Part shown: positions 1-5,909 of the stretch, piece by piece
Layout: every line of letters starts with the position of its first letter
Numbering within the stretch: position 1 is the first letter of the stretch
Assembly: GCA_014239625.1 (NCBI GenBank)
Contig: JAAZYN010000262.1
Location: 1-5,909 of the forward strand
DNA from: Myxococcales bacterium
GTDB taxonomy: Bacteria; Myxococcota_A; UBA9042; PHBI01; JAAZYN01
Direction: 5' to 3'
Length of the DNA stretch: 5,909 nt
The notes under the pieces: generated by a model
Seen by the model: the letters and a program-made list of their open reading frames with translations, nothing else
Database searches by the model: none
Told to the model about the DNA's origin: nothing
Made by a program: the position numbers and the translations under genes

Positions 1-315
1 TGCGGTCAGGGCGCCTGCGCGTCGACGGGGGTGACCTCGTGTGTCTCGGGTGTTGAGCAAGACGACTGCACGCAAGGCGTCGCGGCGGCGGATGACGCGA
101 CCTGCGACGGTGTCGACGACGACTGTGACGGCCAGACCGACGAGGACTATACGGCCGCCTCGACGAGCTGTGGTGAGGGCGCCTGCGCGTCGACGGGGGT
201 GACCTCGTGTGTCTCGGGCGTCGAAGGCGACAGCTGCACCGCCGGGGTCGCGGCGGCGGATGACGCGACCTGCGACGGTGTCGATGACGACTGTGATGGC
301 GCGACCGACGAGGAC
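1..315 (+). repeat. 168-bp in-frame tandem repeat encoding Cys/Asp MopE-type units
   Basis: Unit 1 begins at or before base 1 and unit 2 at base 169, a period of 168 bp (56 codons). Over bases 1-147 and 169-315 I count about 19 mismatches in 147, including a 43-bp stretch (8-50 versus 176-218) with none. Each unit encodes a Cys-rich linker (CGxGACASTGVTSC) followed by an Asp-rich motif, at 103-147 and 271-315. A diverged third motif, without the linker, lies at 871-924. The DxDxDG-like acidic loops suggest divalent metal (Ca or Cu) binding and the paired cysteines suggest disulfides, giving a rigid stalk. The array probably continues before the window, so copy number is unknown. The high nucleotide identity points to recent duplication or gene conversion. 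Confidence 0.9.
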
Positions 316-3300
316 CTGGGTGCCAACGGTTGGGGCTGTCCCGAGCTCATCGAGCCCGGTGACCTGGTCGCGACCTCGCCCTATGGCATGCGAGTGGATC
401 TCACGTGGACGGATCTGTCGTCGTACGAGGACGGCTATGAGGTGTGGCGAAGCTGTGAGGCCGATGAGGGCGCAAACCTCGACGGCTTCTGCCTGATCGC
501 GACCTTGCCGCCGGACACGCAGAGTCACCGAGACAGCCGCGCGTTGGAGGGCTCTCTGCTCACCTACCGGGTGTCGGCGGTCGCGATGGGCGACGAGAAA
601 TCGTCGACGACGACGGCGGAGACGGCACCCCGTGTCGACACCCCGATGCGTCCGTCTCCGCAGGGGGCTTGGCTGCTCGGGGACGGCGAGCCGCTGGTGT
701 TGCCCACCTCCGTCATCATTCGCTCCAACGTGGACGCCGCTTCGCTCCGAATCCTCCTGCGGGATGGCGATCCGCATTCCTTCCAGGGCCGGCTCGGCGC
801 CGGGGGATACGGGGTTCAGTGGGTCGGTGGTTGGGCGGGAACGTTCGAGTGCACCCCGACCGTGGAGACCTGTGACGAGGTGGATAACGACTGCGATGGG
901 TTGATCGACGAAAACGATGTGTGTGTCGGAGCCTATCTGCCCATCCAGGCCGGTGTGTTCTCGATGGGATCCCCCTTGTCAGAGGACTGTCGGTCCGACG
1001 AGGAGACGGCGCACGAGGTCACGCTCACCCATGACTTTGTGATGAAGCAGACCGAGGTGACCCAGGCGCAGTGGGAGCATGCCTTTGGGCTGAACCAGTC
1101 GTACTTCTCCGAGTGGGGCCCTGGCGCCGACTGTGGAGGCACGTGTCCCGTAGAGAACATGACCACTTGGGACGCCCTCGAGTATTGCAACCGGCTGAGC
1201 ATCGCCGAAGGGCTGGACCCCTGTTACAACCTCGTCATCTGCGCGGGACAAGGCTTCGGCATGGGGGCCACCTGCCTGCTGGCGATCGTCGACGACGACG
1301 GTGGCGGTGGCGTGGTTCAGGCATGTGAGGGCTACCGCCTGCCCACCGAGGCGGAGTGGGAATATGCGGCCAGGGCCGGTACCACCGGGGCCACGCCCGC
1401 GGGGAATATCGCGCCCGAGGACTGCGACGGCACGTCCGACGTGATCCATGGGGTGGCCTGGTACAACGGCAACACACCGGTGGCAGGGCCCCAACCGGTC
1501 GCAGCAAAGGCGCAGAACCCCTGGGGGCTCTACGACATGCTGGGCAACGTCGCCGAGTGGACCTGGGACGGCAGCGATGCCAGCGCTTACGGCACCGTAG
1601 CAGTCACCGATCCGATAGGAGCGCCGGGCTTTGGAGATGCCGCTCGCCTGATCCGGGGTGGTGACTGGGGGGCCAGCCCGGGGCTCCTGCGATCGGCATC
1701 CCGCCAGACTCTGAGCGCCGACGCGCGGAGCTCGGCGGTGGGTTTACGGCCGGTAAGGACCATCCCGGATGCTGCGGCCTATGTCGCGAAGCCTGCGGTC
1801 GAAGTTCCGGGCCTCCTGGAGGTTCGGTTCCACCTCATCGGAGGCGAGCCGGTCGATGACCTGCCGGCCGGTCTGGTGACGTTCGAGGCGATCGGTGACG
1901 AGGGCTACGTGATCATCGCGGAGCCAACCGCTGATGGGGTCGGGGTCGTGGTGTCGGCGGCAACACCGGTGGGCTTGTATCGCGGTGGGATGGCGCTCCT
2001 GAGCCTGCTCTTGACGCCCGATCTGAGCGCGCGTCGAGAGACCATCGAGCATCACATCGCCCTGAGCTATCCCGATCACGAGATCCGCGGGCCGTACGAC
2101 GCCATCGAAAACCTCACCATCAGCACGCAGGATCCGACGACCATCTCGGCGATGACCCTGGAGCGGCTCGATCAGCTCGCGCGGGCTGGAGCGACGCATC
2201 ACTTCTTCCACTGGACCCACACGCCGATGAACCCGGCGCTCTGGGACGCCACGTTCAGGGAGCCCTATCGAAGCTACCGCGACGCGGCGGCGGACCGGTT
2301 CGTGGAGCTCATCGTCGATGTGGGTGGTGGAGGCCCGAGCCAGTCCGTGACGCCCTGGGGCTATGCCTTCGTCGATGGTCTCGCGATCCACGAGGAGCCT
2401 TTCGGGCTGCAGGAGGGAGCGGACGGTATCTGGCGCGCCACAGAGGAGATCGTCGTCCCGCAGGTCATCAACGATCCAGGGATGTCGGACCCGACAGCGT
2501 GGCTCGCCGGCGCGTGTCCAGGGCAACCGTCTCATTGGACGTATGACTCAGAGGTCGGGCACGACGCTCCCGGGAGCTGGCGGCTGGACGGAGACGGCGC
2601 GGGCACCTGCTCGACGCTCGAGCAATATCCTGACCCGTCTGACATGGTCGATGGTCGGTACCTGCTCACGGTCTGGGTCAGAAACGACTCCGACGGGCTC
2701 TACGGCGGTGACTACAGCGACAGCTGGGGGCAACTCTCGCTGTCCCTCACGTTCCAGGATGGCCAGGTCCTGGAGGGCATCGCGATCACCCCGGACATCG
2801 CCGAGGCCAAGCCGGCCAACTCGGATGGATCGGACTGGTTCGAGTTGAAGGACACCTTCGTGATCGACGGCGTCGCGGCTGGAAACCCGGTCGTAGGAGT
2901 GCGGCTGTGGGCCCGATCCATGGCGGGGGTGGGGACCTACTGGATGGACGACCTGACCCTCGATCGTATCGACGGCGCGCTGCGGAACATCGCGGGCGGT
3001 GTCCATCCGCCCGTGGTCACGAGCTCGGACGGACAGACGACGTATGTGGAAGGGGTCGACTACGAGGTCTGTCAGGTGGGGGAGGACAACGGGGTAACCA
3101 CCGAGATCTGTACGCCGCCGCCGGGGTCTGGCTTGGGCGCGCCGCAGTACGAGACCGTGTACTGGCCCAACAACCCCGGAGGGACCTTGTTTGGGGGCCT
3201 GGAGGCCCGCTACTCGCGACGCTTGACCCCCTTTGAGATTCGGTGGCTGCCCGGCGGGAGCTGGCCCGCCGACAGCCAGGTGCTGGTGAGTTACGACATC

Positions 3301-4563
3301 GAGCTGCCGTACCAGTTTCAAAACGGGACCACAGGGGGTAGTCATGCCTCACAGCGCTACAACTACTGCTCCTTTGACGCGGTGTTCGACGGCTTGGATT
3401 GGGGCGCGGCGTTCGACCGGATCATGGGCGGCGGGGCCGATGAGCTCGGGCTGGATCACCTCTATTTCAATGTGACCGAGGTGCGCGGCGTCAATCGGAG
3501 TGTGGGCTGCTTTGACAAGGTGATGGTGGACGGCGTCTGGCAATGGCAGGCGAAGCGTTCGAATGCCGCCCTCTTCGCTGCCGTCCCCAACCGCCTGATC
3601 GCCGAGGCGAAGGCGCGCAACCCGGGCGCGACCATCTTCATGCACGACGACATGTACAACCCCTTCACAAATGGCGGATCGGACGGCTATCAGGCTCGGT
3701 ATGGCGGGGTCCCGGGTCGCACGACCTGCGCCCTGGGTCCCGCGCTGCAGCCCACGCTGTGTGAGGGGGTGGACGACGTGATCGAGCCCCTCGATCCGGA
3801 CGTGGTGATGGTCCCCTGGGGTTATAAGCCCGACGGGCTTCGCAAGCTGGTCGCGTCGGGTCGGTTCTACGACAGCCTCGAGCGGCCGTGGCTGTCGGGT
3901 CCTGGCGGCGTGGAGATCACGCTGAATGATTGGGCCGCGGCGGCGCATTCTTCCAATTACGTGCGCGGCGCGTCGAACTTCTTCTTCTATGGAGAGATCC
4001 TGCCCCAATCGATCCACACCTACTGGAACTACGATTGGGCGCTGCGATACCTCGTGGACTTCGAGACGCCGGAGTCGGCTTACTTTTCGCTGGACGGTCC
4101 CGCGTTCACGACAAGCACCGGGGCCGCCGCCCACGACGTGACCGGGGCGTGCGCACATCAGGGCTCGCGGTACAAGGGTGGTTTGTGCGTCACGTCGACC
4201 ACCGGCGCCGGAGGCACCGTCGCGGTGGTGCCCGCAGTCGCCCGCCGGCGGTATCGGGCGGGGCTCCACGCGCGACGCGCCGACAACCAAGCGGAGGCCG
4301 CACCTCGTGCGCGCTTGCGCTGGGACCGCGGGGCGTTGGGTGAGCAGCTCGGCGAGTGGCAGGACATGGCGTTGACCGCGTCGATCTCGGACGGCTTCGC
4401 TCGCTTCGAGACCGATCCGGCTGGTGTCGTGGCTCCGGTGGGGACCATCGGAGTCGGCTTGGAGGTGGCGCTTGATGCGGCGGGGACGTTCGAGGCTCTC
4501 GACGACGTCCTGTTATGGGAATCGGTCCCGCCCTGCTTCGATGACTGCTCGGTGGCGCCGTGA
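1..4563 (+). CDS. Large secreted modular protein, 5'-truncated: MopE-type repeats, FnIII, pseudo-FGE domain and glycosidase-like barrel
   Basis: The frame is open from base 1, so the start is upstream; 1520 residues are visible (numbered from base 1). Residues 1-105 hold two Cys/Asp units ending in CDGVDDDCDG-type motifs, the MopE 'putative metal-binding' pattern. About 117-210 is a fibronectin-III-like domain, and 291-308 a third motif (CDEVDNDCDG). About 312-588 is an FGE-sulfatase/SUMF1 fold: FSMGS, RLPTEAEWEYAARAG (446-460), NPWGLYDMLGNVAEW (506-520), RGGDW (552-556). The catalytic copper-binding cysteines are replaced by Pro560 and Ser565, so enzymatic FGE activity is not expected. About 590-690 resembles the ancillary domain before GH20/GH84/GH67 barrels (GLYRGGMALLSLL, then YPDHEIRG). 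About 695-1350 looks like a TIM barrel interrupted at about 820-990 by a jelly-roll insert. Acidic candidates are E1160, D1216/D1217 and E1332. About 1395-1510 is a second jelly roll ending in ALDDVLLWE. No sorting signal is visible at the C terminus (CFDDCSVAP). Inferred role: extracellular glycan binding or hydrolysis. Coding and FGE calls are firm; the barrel assignment is tentative. Confidence 0.88.
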   Translation, partial: CGQGACASTGVTSCVSGVEQDDCTQGVAAADDATCDGVDDDCDGQTDEDYTAASTSCGEGACASTGVTSCVSGVEGDSCTAGVAAADDATCDGVDDDCDGATDEDLGANGWGCPELIEPGDLVATSPYGMRVDLTWTDLSSYEDGYEVWRSCEADEGANLDGFCLIATLPPDTQSHRDSRALEGSLLTYRVSAVAMGDEKSSTTTAETAPRVDTPMRPSPQGAWLLGDGEPLVLPTSVIIRSNVDAASLRILLRDGDPHSFQGRLGAGGYGVQWVGGWAGTFECTPTVETCDEVDNDCDGLIDENDVCVGAYLPIQAGVFSMGSPLSEDCRSDEETAHEVTLTHDFVMKQTEVTQAQWEHAFGLNQSYFSEWGPGADCGGTCPVENMTTWDALEYCNRLSIAEGLDPCYNLVICAGQGFGMGATCLLAIVDDDGGGGVVQACEGYRLPTEAEWEYAARAGTTGATPAGNIAPEDCDGTSDVIHGVAWYNGNTPVAGPQPVAAKAQNPWGLYDMLGNVAEWTWDGSDASAYGTVAVTDPIGAPGFGDAARLIRGGDWGASPGLLRSASRQTLSADARSSAVGLRPVRTIPDAAAYVAKPAVEVPGLLEVRFHLIGGEPVDDLPAGLVTFEAIGDEGYVIIAEPTADGVGVVVSAATPVGLYRGGMALLSLLLTPDLSARRETIEHHIALSYPDHEIRGPYDAIENLTISTQDPTTISAMTLERLDQLARAGATHHFFHWTHTPMNPALWDATFREPYRSYRDAAADRFVELIVDVGGGGPSQSVTPWGYAFVDGLAIHEEPFGLQEGADGIWRATEEIVVPQVINDPGMSDPTAWLAGACPGQPSHWTYDSEVGHDAPGSWRLDGDGAGTCSTLEQYPDPSDMVDGRYLLTVWVRNDSDGLYGGDYSDSWGQLSLSLTFQDGQVLEGIAITPDIAEAKPANSDGSDWFELKDTFVIDGVAAGNPVVGVRLWARSMAGVGTYWMDDLTLDRIDGALRNIAGGVHPPVVTSSDGQTTYVEGVDYEVCQVGEDNGVTTEICTPPPGSGLGAPQYETVYWPNNPGGTLFGGLEARYSRRLTPFEIRWLPGGSWPADSQVLVSYDIELPYQFQNGTTGGSHASQRYNYCSFDAVFDGLDWGAAFDRIMGGGADELGLDHLYFNVTEVRGVNRSVGCFDKVMVDGVWQWQAKRSNAALFAAVPNRLIAEAKARNPGATIFMHDDMYNPFTNGGSDGYQARYGGVPGRTTCALGPALQPTLCEGVDDVIEPLDPDVVMVPWGYKPDGLRKLVASGRFYDSLERPWLSGPGGVEITLNDWAAAAHSSNYVRGASNFFFYGEILPQSIHTYWNYDWALRYLVDFETPESAYFSLDGPAFTTSTGAAAHDVTGACAHQGSRYKGGLCVTSTTGAGGTVAVVPAVARRRYRAGLHARRADNQAEAAPRARLRWDRGALGEQLGEWQDMALTASISDGFARFETDPAGVVAPVGTIGVGLEVALDAAGTFEALDDVLLWESVPPCFDDCSVAP

Positions 4564-4600
4564 CCCCGGTGAGACAACGCCTCTGCGGTGTGTCGAAGGT

Positions 4601-4672
4601 GGCGACGCCGCAGGAGGTCCTCACCAGCCTCTCGGCCGGCGGACCTGACTAACGACGGCGTCAGGGGTCGCC
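4601..4672. terminator. Nested inverted repeats between convergent genes, possible bidirectional terminator
   Basis: This lies in the 111-bp spacer between the two converging stop codons. GACGCCG (4604-4610) can pair with CGGCGTC (4656-4662), and inside it AGGTCC (4615-4620) with GGACCT (4641-4646). An alternative outer pairing is GGCGAC (4601-4606) with GTCGCC (4667-4672). The arms are separated by unpaired bases and no T-tract follows on either strand, so it is not a canonical intrinsic terminator. Position between convergent genes is the main argument; such GC-rich pairing can also occur by chance. Confidence 0.25.
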
Positions 4673-4674
4673 AG

Positions 4675-5331
4675 CTACTTGGCGAGCTTGCAAGCCTCTG
4701 CCTTGGCGCTCTTGCTGGTCAAGGTCTCACACAGCTTCTTGCAGACCGACTTGCTCGTCTTGCAGACCGACGCCATGCCCTTTGCGAGGTGACCGCACGA
4801 CGCGGTGTGCTTTACGTCGCACGCTTCGCCACACCGGGCCAACAGCGCGCTGAGCCTGGACGCGAAGTCTCCTTGTTTTCCGAGCATGGCTTTGTGAGCC
4901 GCACGACATCTGGCCGCGACGGCCTCCTGGTCTTGTTTTCGGACCGTGATACCGACCACGGCGTCGCTGCCGGAGGTCTTATCATCGCTGGCATCACCAT
5001 TGTAGAACTCCAGCCCGACGACGGTCAGCCCATCACGAAAGCAATACTCGGAGTACACACCGTCGGGACACTTGATCTTGGTGAAGCCCTTCATCTTCTC
5101 TTTGTACTTTTCCACCAGCGCCACGACGCTCATCGGGTAGGACGCGTTTTGGCGCCTCGCGCTCTCCCCCTCTCCCCCAGTCGGCGTGCAGAGCTTGCCG
5201 CCGTCGACCACGTAGGGCTTGTGGGTCTCTTCGGCGGGTGCGTCGCGCTCCGAGCACATGGTGCCTCCGCAGCCGGTCGCGATGAGTAGGGCGGCACACG
5301 AGGCCAGCGCGAGGGGGAGAAGTCGGGACAT
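4675..5331 (-). CDS. Cys- and Lys-rich lipoprotein of unknown function, 218 aa
   Basis: I do not recognise a family. The chosen ATG (5331-5329) opens a lipoprotein signal: MSR, a hydrophobic stretch and a lipobox ending ATGC, placing the lipidated Cys at residue 21. The following Gly rather than Asp is compatible with outer-membrane sorting under the E. coli rule. An AGAGAG stretch five bases upstream is a weak ribosome binding site. The frame stays open upstream to 5544, but that extension would bury the signal peptide. The mature part has twelve further cysteines (26, 48, 88, 97, 142, 167, 171, 179, 190, 197, 201, 214), mostly in the C-terminal third, suggesting a disulfide-stabilised periplasmic domain. 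A short internal duplication (SVCKTSK then SVCKKLC) comes from a 13-bp direct repeat with a 21-bp period at 4738-4771. The stretch CGEACDVKHTASCGHLA faintly recalls Cys-type Sel1-like repeats. The gene converges on the large upstream gene and diverges from the small one downstream, so it is probably monocistronic. Confidence 0.85.
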   Translation of the reverse strand: MSRLLPLALASCAALLIATGCGGTMCSERDAPAEETHKPYVVDGGKLCTPTGGEGESARRQNASYPMSVVALVEKYKEKMKGFTKIKCPDGVYSEYCFRDGLTVVGLEFYNGDASDDKTSGSDAVVGITVRKQDQEAVAARCRAAHKAMLGKQGDFASRLSALLARCGEACDVKHTASCGHLAKGMASVCKTSKSVCKKLCETLTSKSAKAEACKLAK

Positions 5332-5577
5332 TGAGGCTCTCTGGGTGTGGATTTGTGGAACAGAGCCATACTCGTCGCACGTTGCTGCCAGCGCAAGAGC
5401 CAGCGGCGGCACGACGCGCTGGACCAGCTGCGAGTGGCGCGTCGCGCAGCGGCCGGCCGAGCAGCTCGTCGCGGACGAGCTCGCCGAGGTCGACGACCGT
5501 GTCGGAGAGTCCCGCGAGGGACCTCCGTGGGTTACCGGCGCCATACGATGTGCCGACCTGACACCCGTCTAACACCT

Positions 5578-5604
5578 GGGAACCGTACCTCCCGTGGGCC
5601 GTTA
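5578..5604 (+). promoter_or_regulatory. ECF-sigma-like promoter for the small secreted protein gene
   Basis: GGGAACC at 5578-5584 is followed by CGTTA at 5600-5604. That leaves 15 bases between these blocks, or 17 between the GGAAC and GTT cores. This resembles the GGAAC / CGTT pattern recognised by group 4 (ECF) sigma factors such as SigH/SigR/SigE types. Transcription would begin near 5610-5613, giving a leader of about 40 bases before the ATG at 5650. The match is by eye; a GC-rich background makes chance matches to such short blocks possible, and which sigma factor would act is unknown. Confidence 0.42.
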
Positions 5605-5637
5605 GGAAGGAGTACTTTCAACGTCTCAAGAAACCCT

Positions 5638-5641
5638 GGAG
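5638..5641 (+). promoter_or_regulatory. Ribosome binding site that selects the ATG at 5650
   Basis: GGAG at 5638-5641 lies only two bases before the ATG at 5644 but eight bases before the in-frame ATG at 5650. Normal Shine-Dalgarno spacing favours the second. A better-looking AAGGAG at 5607-5612 has no start codon within range and sits about where the predicted transcript would begin, so it is probably not used. Confidence 0.6.
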
Positions 5642-5649
5642 TAATGACC

Positions 5650-5909
5650 ATGAAGTACTCAATCGTGTGTTCAGCCATTCTGTTGGCGGCCTTTGTCTTC
5701 GGACCCGTCGGTGCGACCCCGGAGACCGGAGTTAGAGCCGTTGCGCCTCTTACACCGGTGGCAGCGCCGGCTTCCGCAGCGGTGACCGCGCCCAGCGCCG
5801 CGGAAGAGCTGGAGGTTCTTCAGTCGATGCCGCTGGCCGACGATGGTGTCGACGTCGAGCTCGAACCGGAGATGGGCAACTGCGTGGCCTGTGACGCTGG
5901 AAAGAGTAA
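5650..5909 (+). CDS. Small secreted protein, 3'-truncated: signal peptide, Ala/Pro linker, acidic segment, CxxC
   Basis: Not recognised as a named family. From the ATG at 5650, 86 full codons are visible and the frame runs off the window; the TAA in the last three bases is in another frame. Residues 1-22 form a typical signal peptide (MKYS, a hydrophobic core with several Ala/Leu, then GPVGA), with likely cleavage after Ala22 at a V-x-A site. Residues 28-51 are an Ala/Pro/Val/Thr linker. Residues 52-74 have nine acidic and no basic residues (ELEVLQSMPLADDGVDVELE). Then comes GNCVACDAGKS with Cys78 and Cys81, where the chain changes from acidic to basic. One possibility is a secreted Cys-rich protein with an acidic propeptide; another is an exported precursor peptide whose Cys-containing core starts near residue 76. 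The upstream ECF-like promoter suggests envelope- or redox-stress control. The coding call rests on the signal peptide, the ribosome binding site and G/C-rich third positions. Confidence 0.75.
   Translation, partial: MKYSIVCSAILLAAFVFGPVGATPETGVRAVAPLTPVAAPASAAVTAPSAAEELEVLQSMPLADDGVDVELEPEMGNCVACDAGKS

Larger units (their letters stand above)
5332..5649. other. Divergent intergenic region, 318 bp
   Basis: This separates the divergent lipoprotein and small-protein starts, so it should hold both promoters. The right end has an ECF-type promoter candidate for the plus-strand gene. I found no convincing -35/-10 pair for the lipoprotein on the minus strand. Bases about 5400-5565 are very GC-rich and open on both strands in codon-aligned frames. 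Plus reads AEQLVADELAEVDDRVGES and ends at a TAA at 5570-5572; minus reads GLSDTVVDLGELVRDELLG. Either could be a gene remnant or a composition effect; neither has a clear start with a ribosome binding site. No RNA gene or repeat array is visible. Confidence 0.6.

Noticed and set aside
31..33. GTG at base 31 as the start of the large protein
   Set aside because: It lies inside a repeat unit, the same codon recurs at 199-201 in the next unit, the frame is open back to base 1, and no signal peptide follows. The true start is outside the window.
1744..2535. Minus-strand 263-codon open frame within the large gene
   Set aside because: It is antisense to the end of the FGE-like domain and to the hexosaminidase-like module. 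Composition is typical of a shadow frame, with no motif.
3349..4290. Minus-strand 313-codon open frame within the large gene
   Set aside because: It is antisense to the conserved-looking barrel region. Long antisense frames are expected in GC-rich DNA, and the translation is Arg/His/Val-rich without recognisable motifs.
4588..5289. Plus-strand 233-codon open frame opposite the lipoprotein
   Set aside because: It is antisense to a gene with a clear lipoprotein signal. Its start is Arg-rich shadow sequence, and no domain or ribosome binding site supports it.
5357..5383. Second ECF-like pair on the plus strand (GGAAC at 5357 and GTT at 5381)
   Set aside because: The spacing is about 19 bases, longer than the usual 15-18, and it is about 270 bases from the nearest plus-strand start.
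5377..5390. Sigma-54-like TGGCA...TGC on the minus strand upstream of the lipoprotein
   Set aside because: The GG-to-GC spacing is one base short of the strict -24/-12 geometry and the second block lacks the TTGC core.
5332..5544. N-terminal extension of the lipoprotein to a 289-residue protein starting at 5544
   Set aside because: The added 71 residues are Ser/Thr/Arg/Ala-rich low-complexity sequence and would place the lipoprotein signal peptide internally. The ATG at 5331 directly begins a good lipobox signal.
5644..5646. ATG at 5644 as the start of the small secreted protein
   Set aside because: The GGAG ribosome binding site is only two bases away from it. The in-frame ATG at 5650 has ideal spacing and gives an MK-type signal peptide.
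5907..5909. Terminal TAA as the stop of the small secreted protein
   Set aside because: It is out of frame with the ATGs at 5644 and 5650. The frame reads AGT then an incomplete AA- codon, so the gene continues past the window.

Overview
The DNA is GC-rich throughout and strongly prefers G or C at third codon positions. The main gene carries MopE-type Cys/Asp repeats joined to a sulfatase-modifying-factor-like domain. Together with lipoproteins and small Cys-containing secreted proteins, this is the style of large, secretion-heavy deltaproteobacterial genomes (Myxococcota such as Polyangia/Sandaracinaceae-type bacteria, or Bradymonadales). That placement is an inference from gene content; no rRNA or housekeeping gene is present to fix it.

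Layout. Positions 1-4563 (+) are the 3' part of a very large secreted modular protein whose start lies before the window. In order it has: two near-identical 56-residue Cys/Asp repeat units, a fibronectin-III-like domain, a third Cys/Asp motif, a formylglycine-generating-enzyme-like (SUMF1) domain lacking the catalytic cysteines, a beta-hexosaminidase 'domain 2'-like module, a glycoside-hydrolase-like barrel interrupted by a jelly-roll insert, and a C-terminal jelly roll. Positions 4564-4674 are a short convergent spacer with nested inverted repeats. Positions 4675-5331 (-) encode a 218-residue lysine- and cysteine-rich lipoprotein of unknown function. Positions 5332-5649 are a divergent intergenic region with an ECF-sigma-like promoter near its right end. 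Positions 5650-5909 (+) are the start of a small secreted protein (signal peptide, Ala/Pro linker, acidic segment, CxxC) that runs off the window.

All three gene products are predicted to leave the cytoplasm, so the window is envelope or secretome territory. The large protein looks like a polysaccharide- or glycan-directed surface or secreted protein. The genes are not in one operon: the first two converge and the last two diverge. No mobile element, tRNA, rRNA or CRISPR array is visible. The best candidates for something undescribed are the glycosidase-like half of the large protein and the truncated small secreted protein with its own apparent stress-type promoter.
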